The notes under the pieces are model-generated. The model searched no databases. It worked only from the letters and a program-made list of their open reading frames with translations, and was not told the DNA's origin. A DNA stretch of 64,000 nt, taken from contig NZ_KI911783.1 in assembly GCF_000515415.1 (NCBI RefSeq), positions 6,559,831-6,623,830 of the forward strand, read 5' to 3'. Positions 15,619 through 24,922 of this stretch are shown here, piece after piece. Both the position numbers and the translations under genes were made by a program. This stretch comes from Bradyrhizobium sp. WSM1417. GTDB taxonomy: Bacteria > Pseudomonadota > Alphaproteobacteria > Rhizobiales > Xanthobacteraceae. Within the stretch, counting starts at the first letter, position 1; each line of letters opens with the position of its first letter.

Positions 15619-16596
15619 TCACTCGCCCGGCGCGATCGCATTGCTCGGGGTTGGCCGGTCGGCGATCTGCTGGCCGAACAGGCTGCCGATCAGTTCGACC
15701 GCGGTGCGCGCGGTGCGGCCACGCTCGTCGAGGAACGGATTGAGCTCGACGATGTCGACTGAACCGACTACGCCGGAATCGTGCAGGAGCTCCATGATCA
15801 GATGCGCCTCGCGATAAGTCGCTCCACCCGGCACCGTCGTGCCCACGCCAGGTGCGACGCTGGGGTCGAGAAAATCGACGTCGAAGCTGACATGCAGTAC
15901 GCCGTTGCTGGCCCTGACGCGCTCTATGACGCGGCGGATCAGCACGGCGACGCCGAATTCGTCAATCTGGCGCATGTCGACAACCCTGATCCGGCGCGAG
16001 CGCATCAACTCCTTTTCGAGCTTGTCGATCGAGCGCGCGCCGAACAGGTCGAGCCTGTCGGGATCGATCGAGGCGCGCGGATCGTCGCCCAGCAATCCGT
16101 CGAGGCCGGGTTCGCCGCACAGAAATGCCGCGGACATGCCGTGCATGTTGGCAGTGATCGTCGTTTCCGGTGTGTTGTAGTCGGCATGGGCATCGAGCCA
16201 GAGCACGAACAGCTCGCGTCCGCGCTCCTGCCAGTGACGTGCCATGGCATTCACCGACCCCATCGACAGCGTGTGATCGCCGCCGAGGAAAATCGGCAGC
16301 GCGCCGGTTTTCGCGATCTCGTAGCCTCTACGGCTCAGCACGCGCGTCCAGCGCTGGATTTCGCGGTAGTGATTGGCATTCTCCGGGGGCCTGTCTGCGA
16401 GGTCCCGGAGCTCGGCCACCGAGAGATCGCCGTAATCGACGACCTCGAAATCCAGGCTCTCGAGCAGTGTCGCAAGGCCGGCGGTGCGGAGCGCCGCAGG
16501 GCCCATCAGCGTACCGCGCTGCGAAGCCCCCATGTCGATGGGAGCGCCGAGCAAGGCGATGCGCCGGGCTCGATCCGTTGTGGTCCGGTCGGTCAC
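15619..16596 (-). CDS. rocF: arginase
   Basis: 325 residues, GTG start with CAGGAGAC upstream. The ureohydrolase signatures that bind the two manganese ions are intact: GGDHTLSMG with the first histidine, DAHADYNTPE with D-x-H-x-D, and SFDVDFLDPSVAPG with D-x-D. The ARRIALLGAPIDMGASQRG start and the GPAALRTAGL segment are typical of arginase rather than agmatinase. It hydrolyses arginine to ornithine and urea in the cytoplasm, supplying nitrogen when urease is also present. It precedes the sulfite dehydrogenase genes on the same strand, with a gap of about 160 bases, so probably a separate transcript. Confidence 0.9.
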   Translation of the reverse strand: MTDRTTTDRARRIALLGAPIDMGASQRGTLMGPAALRTAGLATLLESLDFEVVDYGDLSVAELRDLADRPPENANHYREIQRWTRVLSRRGYEIAKTGALPIFLGGDHTLSMGSVNAMARHWQERGRELFVLWLDAHADYNTPETTITANMHGMSAAFLCGEPGLDGLLGDDPRASIDPDRLDLFGARSIDKLEKELMRSRRIRVVDMRQIDEFGVAVLIRRVIERVRASNGVLHVSFDVDFLDPSVAPGVGTTVPGGATYREAHLIMELLHDSGVVGSVDIVELNPFLDERGRTARTAVELIGSLFGQQIADRPTPSNAIAPGE

Positions 16597-16754
16597 AGCT
16601 GTCTCCTGAGATCAGCAAGATTGAGCCAGCCTAACAGAGATTCGCATCCGTCGTTTCACGGGGGCAGTCCGCGCAGGGGCGCATCGGAACAAAAGCCCGC
16701 GCGCCGAATTGCTCATTCAAGGCCGGTACCCGCCGTAAAAACCACGGCGCCTGT

Positions 16755-16819
16755 CGCGGATAGCCAAAGGTCATCTGACCCGCTGTTCAGAACGAGCGCT
16801 CGCGCGGATAGCCAAAGGT
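16755..16819. repeat. direct repeat of 17 bp, 48 bp apart
   Basis: CGCGGATAGCCAAAGGT occurs at 16755-16771 and again at 16803-16819, just upstream of the small gene at 16854. It may reflect a local duplication or two binding sites for one regulator. Confidence 0.6.
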
Positions 16820-16853
16820 ATCGGCCTCCGTCACATGATCGGAGGTCGCGCAC

Positions 16854-17114
16854 TTGAGCACGGAGATCCCGCAGTCCACCTCACATCCTGGCATGGCCGA
16901 GCGCGCCATCGATGCCGCGACGGACGTTTCCCGCACCATCGGTGAAGTCGCGGGTGGCCTGCATGCAGCTGTCGACCGCATGACCTCTGCTATCGACGAA
17001 GCGCGAAAGCCGGGCCGGCCCCTCGCGACCGTCGCTGCGATCACGCGCGAAGCGCCACTCGCCAGCCTGTTCGTTGCTTTCCTGTTCGGGGTCGCGGTCG
17101 CGCGTCGGCGCTAG
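16854..17114 (+). CDS. ElaB/DUF883-like small membrane-anchored protein
   Basis: 86 residues with a TTG start 9 bases after GGAGG. A hydrophilic helical part (AERAIDAATDVSRTIGEVAG, then GLHAAVDRMTSAIDEARKPG) is followed by a single C-terminal transmembrane helix (APLASLFVAFLFGVAVARRR). This is the layout of DUF883/ElaB-type proteins, which tether to the inner membrane and in enterobacteria bind ribosomes in stationary phase. The family assignment is by architecture, not by strong motif. Confidence 0.6.
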   Translation: MSTEIPQSTSHPGMAERAIDAATDVSRTIGEVAGGLHAAVDRMTSAIDEARKPGRPLATVAAITREAPLASLFVAFLFGVAVARRR

Positions 17115-17132
17115 AAATCGAGCGGGCCCCGT

Positions 17133-19892
17133 TCAGGCGGCGCTGACGGCTTCGCACTCGGCTGCGAGGAATTGCCGCTCGAATGCTTCCGCCGGCATCG
17201 GACGGCCGAAGAAATAGCCCTGGCCTTCCTCGCATCCCATGCTCACCAGGAAGTCGGCCGTAGCGCGATTCTCGATGCCCTCGGCCACGACCGTCAGGCC
17301 GAGCTGTTTGCTGAGGCCGATGGTCGACCCGACGATCGCGGCATCGTCGGAGTTCGCGAGCAGACCGAGCACGAACGACCGGTCGATCTTGAGCCCATCG
17401 AGCGGAAACTTCTTCAGATAGCTCAGGCTCGCATAGCCAGTGCCGAAATCGTCGAACAGGACGCGGACGCCGAGCTGCTGGATGCGCTTGAACATGTCGA
17501 GCACGCGAGCTTCATCGTGAAGCAGGATGTCTTCGGTGACCTCGAGTTCGAGCAGCGATGGGGTGAGCCCCGTCGCTTCGAGCATTTCCGCAACCGAATG
17601 CGCGAGGTCGCCGGAGTGGATCTGCGAGGGCGACAAATTGATCGCGACCCGCACTCTGTCGCCGGACAATTCCCAGGCGCGTGCCTGCCGGCAGGCGGTC
17701 TCCATCACCCAGTTTCCGATCCGCTCGGACAGGGCTGAGCTGTTGACCACCGGCATGAACTCTCCCGGCGAAACGTAGCCGCGCACGGGATGCCGCCAAC
17801 GGATGAGCGCTTCGGCTCCGACCAAGCTGGCGTCGACCAGGCGAACCTGGGGCTGGTAGAACAGCTCGAACTCGCCCCGGTCCGCGGCAAGCGCCAATTC
17901 GCTCTCGAGCGTCAGCCGGTTTTCCAGCTCCTCCCGGATCGCGCTCTCGAAGACCACATAACCGCCGCGCCGCGTCAGCTTTGCCTTGGTCAACGCAAGA
18001 TGGCCGTTGCTCAGGAGCTCGTCGGCGCTGTGTCCGCCTTCCGGATGGACGGCGACGCCGATGCTGATCCTGACGCGATGCTGCCGCGTGCCGGTCGCAA
18101 GCGGCGCTTCGAACGCGCGCGCGATGCGCTCGGCGAATTCTGCGATCGGCTCGTCGCCATCGGCGCCTTTGCGCGCAATGGCGAATTCGTCTCCGCTAAG
18201 CCGGGCAACGACAGCGCCGTCGCCCGCCTCGGCTTTCAGGCGACCAGCGACCGCCTGCAGCACGAGATCTCCGGCGGAATGACCGAGCATGTCGTTGATG
18301 CTCTGGAAGCCGTCAAGCCCGATCACGAGCAGCGCGACCTCGCAAGGGCGCTGCCCCGCATCCGCGATCTTGCCGACCAGTCTGGCATGCAGCGTGTTGC
18401 GGTTGGCAAGACCGGTCAGTGCGTCGTACTCGGCGAGATATCTGACGCGTTCGGCCTCGCGCTTGCGGACCGAGATATCGCGCAGGATCGCTCCGTATTG
18501 AAAGCCGTCCGTTCCCTGCCAGCCCGAGAAGCTCGCCTCGACCGGGAAAGTTTCACCGTTCTTGCGCCGTCCTTCGAACTCGACGACGACCGCCCCGCCG
18601 GGGACCAGGAGGGCCTGGCGCGCGGCATCGCGCATGGACGGCCTCGCGTCACCGTCCACTGACACGGCGCACAACGTTTCGAACGGGCGGCCGATGATCT
18701 CGGCGGGCATATAACCGAAGATCGCACTGGCGCCGGGATTCCACACGGTGATCAGCTGACCTTCGTCGGTGCAGACGAGGCCATCGCCGAGCGACATCGC
18801 GATACGATGAAAGCGGCTTTCGGCGATGCGCCCCAGCAGACCGCGGAAATCGATTTCGTCGAGTGCGATTGCCGTCAGATAAGCGACAATCGCGATGTGG
18901 AACAGCGATGTGTCGATGATGAAGGGCCATCTTGCCTGCACGAGGACCGCAACTAGCTCGAAGGCCGCCCCGGCCGAGATCAAGATTGCGACGCGAATTC
19001 CCGGTGCGAAGCGGCGCCACGAATACACCATCAGCAGGCAGATCACCGCGAGACCCAGGATCATTCCGGTATCGGAAGTCCAGCGCAGCATCCGGTTCTG
19101 GAGGATCGATTCCGCTGCCAGCGCCTGGAGGATGGGTCCGGAGATGATGCGCCCGTTAGGAACGCTGAAGCGGTCGCCGAGTTCGAGCGCCGTCGCTCCA
19201 ATGATGATCTTCTTGTCTCTCAGCCTGTCGAGAGCGGCGGCTTTGCCGCGGAGCACGTCGACATAGGAGACACTTGGAACGGAGCCCGCCCGAATGCTGA
19301 AATCGATCAGGAACGGCGACCGCCGATTGGCGTCCTGCCCGGCCAGCACGACGGCCATCGACGGCATCAGGGCATCGCCGAGCTTCTCGCCGAACGGATA
19401 TCGGCGAACGAGCCCGTCGGATTCGATGGCGACATTGACCAGCGCGGGCCACGACTGGTTGCCGAACGGCTTCAGGGGGCGATTGATGTGAGCTGCGCCG
19501 CCATTCGGCGCCGGCTGCTTGAAGGACGGCAGGATGGTCGAGCCGCCTGCCTCACGCAGCGCGTTGACGAAAGCCTCGTCGGAGGCCGGATCCGATGGCG
19601 AGCTGAAGTCGACGTCGAAAGCGACGTCCTGTGCCCCCGCGGCCTCTAACCTCTGCAACAGTTCCGCGTGCAGCCGGCGCGGCCAGGGCCATACCCCGAT
19701 CTGGTCGATTGAGGGCGCGTCAATGGCCACCACGACGACGTTGCCGCTCGCGGCACGCGATTGCCATGTGAACCGCAGGTCGGTCAGCGCGTTGCGAAGC
19801 GCACCATGCCACCCCGTGGACAGCACGATCGCCAGCGCGGTCACGACTAGAATATGCGGACGATAGCGCTTCACTCCGATCCTCCCGCGCAC
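17133..19892 (-). CDS. CHASE2-PAS-GGDEF-EAL cyclic-di-GMP turnover protein
   Basis: 919 residues. An N-terminal membrane anchor leads into a periplasmic CHASE2 sensor (about residues 40-270, with VVVVAIDAPSIDQIGVWPWP and VAFDVDFSSP), then three transmembrane helices, a PAS domain (about 355-480), a GGDEF domain (about 495-650) and an EAL domain (about 665-910). The cyclase signature reads RLSGDEFA, with Ser for the first Gly; such variants are often active. No R-x-x-D inhibitory site is evident. The phosphodiesterase site looks complete: EALIRW, DDFGTGYASL, LKIDRSFV, EGIE and GYFFGRP. It can therefore probably degrade, and perhaps make, c-di-GMP in response to a periplasmic signal. It follows the FecR-domain gene by 41 bases on the same strand. 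Confidence 0.9.
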   Translation of the reverse strand: MRGRIGVKRYRPHILVVTALAIVLSTGWHGALRNALTDLRFTWQSRAASGNVVVVAIDAPSIDQIGVWPWPRRLHAELLQRLEAAGAQDVAFDVDFSSPSDPASDEAFVNALREAGGSTILPSFKQPAPNGGAAHINRPLKPFGNQSWPALVNVAIESDGLVRRYPFGEKLGDALMPSMAVVLAGQDANRRSPFLIDFSIRAGSVPSVSYVDVLRGKAAALDRLRDKKIIIGATALELGDRFSVPNGRIISGPILQALAAESILQNRMLRWTSDTGMILGLAVICLLMVYSWRRFAPGIRVAILISAGAAFELVAVLVQARWPFIIDTSLFHIAIVAYLTAIALDEIDFRGLLGRIAESRFHRIAMSLGDGLVCTDEGQLITVWNPGASAIFGYMPAEIIGRPFETLCAVSVDGDARPSMRDAARQALLVPGGAVVVEFEGRRKNGETFPVEASFSGWQGTDGFQYGAILRDISVRKREAERVRYLAEYDALTGLANRNTLHARLVGKIADAGQRPCEVALLVIGLDGFQSINDMLGHSAGDLVLQAVAGRLKAEAGDGAVVARLSGDEFAIARKGADGDEPIAEFAERIARAFEAPLATGTRQHRVRISIGVAVHPEGGHSADELLSNGHLALTKAKLTRRGGYVVFESAIREELENRLTLESELALAADRGEFELFYQPQVRLVDASLVGAEALIRWRHPVRGYVSPGEFMPVVNSSALSERIGNWVMETACRQARAWELSGDRVRVAINLSPSQIHSGDLAHSVAEMLEATGLTPSLLELEVTEDILLHDEARVLDMFKRIQQLGVRVLFDDFGTGYASLSYLKKFPLDGLKIDRSFVLGLLANSDDAAIVGSTIGLSKQLGLTVVAEGIENRATADFLVSMGCEEGQGYFFGRPMPAEAFERQFLAAECEAVSAA

Positions 19893-19933
19893 CCGCTTCT
19901 GCGGTTGCGCCCCCTCATCCCCAGGAAATCGCC

Positions 19934-21217
19934 TCAGTGCTTGTTGTGGCCAAAGGCATTGCCGTGGCCATTGCTGCCGTTGCCGCCGCCATTGCCGTTG
20001 CCGTTACCGTTGTTGCCCCTGCCGTTACCGGTGGCACCGTTGTTGCCGTTACCGTTGCCGGAATTCCCATTGCCGGAATTGCCGTTACCGGAGTTGCCGT
20101 TGCCGGAGTTGGTCTTGCCACCGGAATTTCCGCTGCCGCCGCCAGAGCCGTCGCTGGACGCACCGGCCGTGGTCGCGGCTATTGTCGTGCTCGCAGCCGA
20201 CGAGCTGGTGCTGCCAGCCGTCACGCCGCTGCTCGTGGTTACCGCAGTCTGGACGGTGCTGTTGGATGCGTTTGTGCCCGCTTTCGAGTCGCTCCAGACC
20301 GTCTCGGTGCTGGCGTGCGCGTTGCGCACCTGTCCGGGGGCACCGCCGCCATGGGCGAGCCCATGCGTGACCTTGTGGACGTTCAGCTTGACCTCGCCGA
20401 GCGAGTTCGAGATGCGTACGACGCCGGGCTTTGCAGCAGCACCACCCTTGGACGCGTGAGCTCCAGCCGCCTGTTGCGATGGCTTGAGCGCGCCGGCCGC
20501 CTTGGTGCCCTTGTCGATCGGACCGAGCGCATGGATCGCATGGCCGTTCGCGGGGTTGCGCGGGGCCGACAGGCCCGATTTCGGCACGGGGACGCGCTCG
20601 ATGCTCGAGGCGCGCGGCTTGCCGTGCTCGATCGGATTGAAGGTCCCGGCGCCGCTCAGGCTGAGACCAGGCTTGCCATGCTCAAAGACGGTGGCGGCCT
20701 GCCCCGGCAGGACCTGGGCGATCTGTCCCGTCTTGAAGTCGGAGACCTCGACCTGGCCGCGAAGCACGCCGACCTTGGTGCTGCCCGCGGTCACGGTGAC
20801 GCTGAACTGCGTTCCCTTGACGACAGCGGCGAGATAAGGCGTCTCGACCTCGAAATGCTTGAGATTGCGCTTCTCGACCTCGAGCAGGATCGAACCTGCC
20901 TGCTGGATGATGGTGGTCGAAAGGCCCTCCTTGCTCTCGGTCGGCAAGCCGACCACCGAGTTGGGAGAGATCAGGATCGTCTCCTCGCCGCGGACGAGCA
21001 GCACGCGGCCATTGCGTCCGGTGCGAATGGTGTCGCCGGGCTTGAGCGCCTCCTGCTGATTCAACGAGACCTGCTGCGCGCCGCTGGTGGCGACCCAGAC
21101 CTCGCCGGTGGCCTTGCCGACCGACCAGACGCCATCGTCGGCGGCGGATGCGGCGGAAGCCGTCCCCAGGATCAGCGCAGCCGCGAAGGCGCACCGCATT
21201 CCAATTTTGCTCAGCAT
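19934..21217 (-). CDS. exported FecR-domain protein with Gly-Asn-rich tail
   Basis: 427 residues. A signal peptide (MLSKIGMRCAFAAALILGTA ... ASAAD) precedes a FecR-like domain (about residues 35-185: GDTIRTGRNGRVLLVRGEET, VETPYLAAVVKGTQFSVTV, VGVLRGQVEV). A long unstructured middle follows, then a low-complexity C-terminus made of Ser, Thr, Gly and Asn with tandem NSGNG units and ending GNAFGHNKH. FecR domains act in the periplasm as signal-transmitting or structural modules; here no sigma factor or TonB receptor is adjacent. Instead it is co-transcribed with a CHASE2 protein and faces a TpsB transporter, suggesting a cell-surface or envelope-sensing module. Confidence 0.8.
   Translation of the reverse strand: MLSKIGMRCAFAAALILGTASAASAADDGVWSVGKATGEVWVATSGAQQVSLNQQEALKPGDTIRTGRNGRVLLVRGEETILISPNSVVGLPTESKEGLSTTIIQQAGSILLEVEKRNLKHFEVETPYLAAVVKGTQFSVTVTAGSTKVGVLRGQVEVSDFKTGQIAQVLPGQAATVFEHGKPGLSLSGAGTFNPIEHGKPRASSIERVPVPKSGLSAPRNPANGHAIHALGPIDKGTKAAGALKPSQQAAGAHASKGGAAAKPGVVRISNSLGEVKLNVHKVTHGLAHGGGAPGQVRNAHASTETVWSDSKAGTNASNSTVQTAVTTSSGVTAGSTSSSAASTTIAATTAGASSDGSGGGSGNSGGKTNSGNGNSGNGNSGNGNSGNGNGNNGATGNGRGNNGNGNGNGGGNGSNGHGNAFGHNKH
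19985..20125. repeat. tandem codon repeat encoding NSGNG/GNGNN units
   Basis: The DNA coding for the C-terminal part of the FecR protein consists of short imperfect 15-base repeats (plus strand GCCGTTGCCGGAATT and variants). It may expand or contract by slippage, changing the length of the tail. Confidence 0.7.
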
Positions 21218-21346
21218 GACGATCCTCAGTCCGCGTTACAGCCGCCTTGAGGGGTATCCGAAATCATTCAACATAGGATTATCGGGAAGCGGCCAGCGGA
21301 GCGGTCGCGTTAACGGTTCATTGACCATAAAAAACTATGAAAAATC

Positions 21347-23140
21347 ATGTGGCTAACGAACCCTTACCGCTTCACGGGCACATCTCCGTCAAACTACGGG
21401 GACAGACTCGTTGCGCGCGTAGGGAAGCGGCACCTCGTTACCACAGCGGTGTTGTTGGCGCCGTTCTTCGCGGGAGTCCCTCAGGCTTTCGCACAGGCGA
21501 ACCAGCCGGGCTTCGATCCGCGCCAGCCTGAGAAATATTTTGAAAACCAAACCGAGCGGGAATCGCTGAGCCGCCCTCCGGTCAGGCTCCCAACAGTCGA
21601 CCAGCGCAACACCGGCGGCGATACCAAGCCTCAGTTCGTGCTGCGCGGCGTCAACGTCAGCGGAGCCCGGGCCGTTTCCCCCGATCGCATTGCCGCGGTC
21701 TACCAGCCCTATGTCGGCAAGAAGGTTTCGCAGGCCGATCTCGCCGCGATCGCCGGCGCGATCAGCGATCTCTACCGTGCCGATGGTTTTCACTTGAGCC
21801 GTGCGATCGTGCCGCCGCAGGATATTGCCGACGGTCTGCTCCGAATCCGGGTGGTCGAAGGCGCTATCGTGCAGGCCGAGCTGAAAGGCGACGGCGCCGA
21901 GCAGTTCGGCGTGCGACCGATGCTTGGGCCGGTTCTGGCCGAGCAACCGTCGCGCCTGGCAACGCTGGAACGTCAGCTCTTTCTCGTCAACGGCAGACCT
22001 GGCGTCCGGATCACCGATACCGCACTGGAGGAAATCGGCACTGCAACCGGCCGATTCCGCCTCATCGTCTATTTGAAGACCTGGCACGTCTTCTCCTCAT
22101 TCGGTCTGGACAATCTCGGCTCATCATCAGTTGGTCCGTGGCAGACCTACGCGACCGGCGCGTTCAACTCCTATCTCACGCCCGGCGACACGCTGGCGGT
22201 CAATCTGTCGACCATCGCCAACGATCCCCGCCAGCTCGGCTTCGCACGGCTGTCCTACGATGCGCCCGTCGGTGTCGACGGCGTGCGTCTCGGCGGGTCC
22301 GTCCTGTACAGCGCGGTCAGACCGGGTGATGCCCGCCGCCTCGACAGCGACATCACCACGACCGAGGCGTTCGAGCTGCGTGCCAGCATCGTCCCATTGC
22401 AGTCGCAATTGTCCTCGCTGACCCTCACCGCGGCGACGATGTTCAGCAACGTGTCCGAGCATGACCTTTATGGCCCCTGGTACAATGACCACATCAGGAC
22501 CGTGAGCCTGACCGCCGACTACCGGCTTCAGGACCATTTCGGCGGCACGAATTTCGCGACGCTGACTTACCGCCAGGGCCTCGACATCTTCGGTGCCTCG
22601 CATTTCGACGACGATCTTTTGTCGCGCGATGGCGCGTCATCGAACTTCTCGGTGCTGAACCTCTGGTTCACGCGCTACCAGACGCTCAACGAGGTCTGGT
22701 CGCTCAAGCTTTCCGCTGCGAGCCAGACCGCGTCACGGCCGCTGTTCACCTCGCAGCAATTCTATCTCGGTGGCGCTGCCTTCGGGCGCGGCTATGGCGC
22801 AGCAGAGATCAGCGGGGACAACGGTCTTGCCGGCTCTCTCGAACTGCGCTTCGACCAGAAACTCAACTACCGCTACTGGACCGGCTATCAGCTCTATGCC
22901 TTCGGCGACGCCGGCGCCGTCTGGAACGACGGTTACCGCCTGAACGACGGCCTGTCGCTAACCTCGGCCGGAGCTGGCGTGCGGTTCTTCCTGCCGGACG
23001 ATTTCCAGGCCGATCTCGGCGTGGCCGTCCCCCTGAGCTACCGGGCGCCCGACAACGACCGCCGCAGCCCCCGCTTCCTGTTTACTCTGTCAAGCGCGCT
23101 GCGGCTCTGCCCCGAACGCGGCAAGGGCGGCTGTCTGTAA
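21347..23140 (+). CDS. TpsB-type (ShlB/FhaC/HecB) outer-membrane transporter
   Basis: 597 residues. A signal sequence with an extended N-region (VTTAVLLAPFFAGVPQAFAQ, ending near residue 50) leads to POTRA-like modules (FVLRGVNVSGARAVSPDRIA near residue 97, then RIRVVEGAIVQAELKG) and a C-terminal beta barrel containing FGRGYG, equivalent to the conserved R-G-Y of the L6 loop that is needed for secretion. In two-partner secretion such a protein exports one large TpsA exoprotein. No TpsA gene with a filamentous-haemagglutinin domain is in the window. It diverges from the FecR/CHASE2 pair across 130 bases, so the two units may be regulated together. Confidence 0.8.
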   Translation: MWLTNPYRFTGTSPSNYGDRLVARVGKRHLVTTAVLLAPFFAGVPQAFAQANQPGFDPRQPEKYFENQTERESLSRPPVRLPTVDQRNTGGDTKPQFVLRGVNVSGARAVSPDRIAAVYQPYVGKKVSQADLAAIAGAISDLYRADGFHLSRAIVPPQDIADGLLRIRVVEGAIVQAELKGDGAEQFGVRPMLGPVLAEQPSRLATLERQLFLVNGRPGVRITDTALEEIGTATGRFRLIVYLKTWHVFSSFGLDNLGSSSVGPWQTYATGAFNSYLTPGDTLAVNLSTIANDPRQLGFARLSYDAPVGVDGVRLGGSVLYSAVRPGDARRLDSDITTTEAFELRASIVPLQSQLSSLTLTAATMFSNVSEHDLYGPWYNDHIRTVSLTADYRLQDHFGGTNFATLTYRQGLDIFGASHFDDDLLSRDGASSNFSVLNLWFTRYQTLNEVWSLKLSAASQTASRPLFTSQQFYLGGAAFGRGYGAAEISGDNGLAGSLELRFDQKLNYRYWTGYQLYAFGDAGAVWNDGYRLNDGLSLTSAGAGVRFFLPDDFQADLGVAVPLSYRAPDNDRRSPRFLFTLSSALRLCPERGKGGCL

Positions 23141-23295
23141 ACCCCTTGTCCTTCGCGCGATGGCCCCGGGCATGCGGCTCTTTTGGGGCGCGGCTCACAG
23201 ACTTGCCTAAATTTAATCCCGTAACCTGCTCACGATCGCTCGATCCGGGAGTTCCCAATCGCCATGTTCAGTCAAAAGTGATTTGAGACGGAACC

Positions 23296-24126
23296 ATGAA
23301 AAAGGTTTTTGCTGTTCTGGCGTTTCTCTGCGTCCTCGGCGTCGGCCAGTACTTCGTCGTCAGCCGGTTCGCGATCCGCCACGAGGTTTTGACCCTGTTC
23401 GACGCGGCGCGCCAGCGGCCGATTGCGGTCGAAATCGCCGTACGGCGCGATTACGAGACCAAGGCCAATCTCGGCCTCTGGAAGCTCCCGCTCGCCATCA
23501 TCAGCAACGGCAATACCGTCAAGGCCACCGAATATTCCTTCCTTGCCAACGTGCTCGCCGCACGCGGTTATCTCGTCGCCAGCATCCAGCAGGATCTGCC
23601 GAGCGATCCGCCGCTGATGACCAAGGCCGGCCAGCAATATGTCGGCCGGCGCGAGGTCTATATCCGCTGCGAGGCCAACATCCTCTTCACCTTGGGCGAG
23701 TTGAAGCGGCGGCAGGAGAACGCCGACTACGACCACATCACGCTCGTCGGGCATTCTAACGGTGGCGACGTTTCGATGTATGTCGCCCACCAGCACCCGG
23801 AGCTGGTGTCGAAAGTGATCACGCTCGACAATCTGCGGGTACCTTTCGTGCTTAGCGACAACATGAAGATCCTGTCGTTCCGCTCGAAGGATCCGCATTT
23901 CGTAACCGATCCCGGCGTGCTGCCGACGCCGGAAGAGGCCAAGGCGCGCGGCATCGACATTGTCCACACTGGCGCACAGCACACCGAGATGAGCGATCGC
24001 GGTCCCGATGCGGTCAAGGAGAAGATCCAGGCGACACTCGACCGCTTCCTGCGCGACAGCGCCAGCAGCGCGCTCGCCCCGGCTGATACACGAAGCCCGA
24101 TGATCATGAACCCCGGCGACTATTAG
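23296..24126 (+). CDS. secreted or membrane-anchored alpha/beta hydrolase
   Basis: 276 residues with an N-terminal hydrophobic segment (MKKVFAVLAFLCVLGVGQYF) that could be a signal peptide or anchor. The nucleophile elbow GHSNGG (near residue 153) and the preceding strand ITLV identify an alpha/beta hydrolase. The likely acid is an Asp in SFRSKDPHFVTDPG and the base a His in GAQHTEMSD. Substrate unknown; the family includes esterases and lipases. The neighbours (a TpsB transporter upstream, a small cytochrome downstream) do not suggest a pathway. Confidence 0.75.
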   Translation: MKKVFAVLAFLCVLGVGQYFVVSRFAIRHEVLTLFDAARQRPIAVEIAVRRDYETKANLGLWKLPLAIISNGNTVKATEYSFLANVLAARGYLVASIQQDLPSDPPLMTKAGQQYVGRREVYIRCEANILFTLGELKRRQENADYDHITLVGHSNGGDVSMYVAHQHPELVSKVITLDNLRVPFVLSDNMKILSFRSKDPHFVTDPGVLPTPEEAKARGIDIVHTGAQHTEMSDRGPDAVKEKIQATLDRFLRDSASSALAPADTRSPMIMNPGDY

Positions 24127-24415
24127 TCCGTCCCCTTTGCGGCAGATCAAGGCTGCCGCGAGCTGACCGCGCTAGAAAGAGCCTCGCCATCTCGGAGAGG
24201 CACGTGTCGCACTCCATCGAAAGCCTTGATACGAAAAGACTCGCTACGACAAGCTTTGGCTTGCCCGCCGCAAGGACGCCGAGATTCGCCCGGCATTTCT
24301 ATCGTTCGGCCCGCAAGCTGCTGCGGTCGATCATCGCCCGCATCGACCTCTCGCAGTTTCCGGGTTCGTGTTGCGGTTGAGGACGGCGTCGCGAGCCAAC
24401 ACACAGGGTTGCCCT

Positions 24416-24733
24416 ATGCACCGGCATTTGAGACGAATCTGCCTGCTGCTTGCAGTGGCCTCGAGCGTGGGCACGTCGTCCGCTCTCGCCGCCGATGCCG
24501 ATCACGGCGCCGACCTTGCGAGCCGCTGGTGCGCCAGCTGCCATGTCGTGGCGAACGGCCAGACCCGGGCGAGCGCCGACGTCCCCTCTTTCGCGTCCGT
24601 TGCGCGCAGGCCCGACTTCAGTTCGGAAAGGCTCGCCTTCTTCCTGCTGGACCCGCACCCGAAGATGCCGAATTTTCCCTTGAGCCGGAGCGAAGCCGGC
24701 GACATAGCGGCCTACATCGCATCGCTCCGTTAG
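24416..24733 (+). CDS. small c-type cytochrome
   Basis: 105 residues from the ATG at 24416 (MHRHLRRICLLLAVASSVGT), which begins a proper signal peptide ending at ALAAD; a start 16 codons earlier would place charged residues before it. One heme motif, CASCH, lies about 40 residues in, and KMPNFPLS provides the axial methionine. It is a periplasmic class I cytochrome with a short electron-carrier role. It is not next to any oxidase or dehydrogenase. The 290 bases upstream hold no other gene. Confidence 0.8.
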   Translation: MHRHLRRICLLLAVASSVGTSSALAADADHGADLASRWCASCHVVANGQTRASADVPSFASVARRPDFSSERLAFFLLDPHPKMPNFPLSRSEAGDIAAYIASLR

Positions 24734-24922
24734 CAGAGCGGCCGATCGCTCAAGGCGCCCGCGACAAATGCAAATCCCTGCCTGAGAACCGGCAGGGATC
24801 AGCAGAAAGGATGATGGGCGGCGAATGAGGTCCATTCGACGGCCCATCATGGACCGCTACCAGTGCGGATACTCACGCCGTGCAAGTCCCAATCTGTGGA
24901 CGCGCCGTGAACACACCGAGTA

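Noticed and set aside
19985..20125. Short regular repeats as a possible CRISPR array
   Set aside because: The repeats are in frame within the FecR-protein gene and encode a Gly/Asn tail; there are no spacers.
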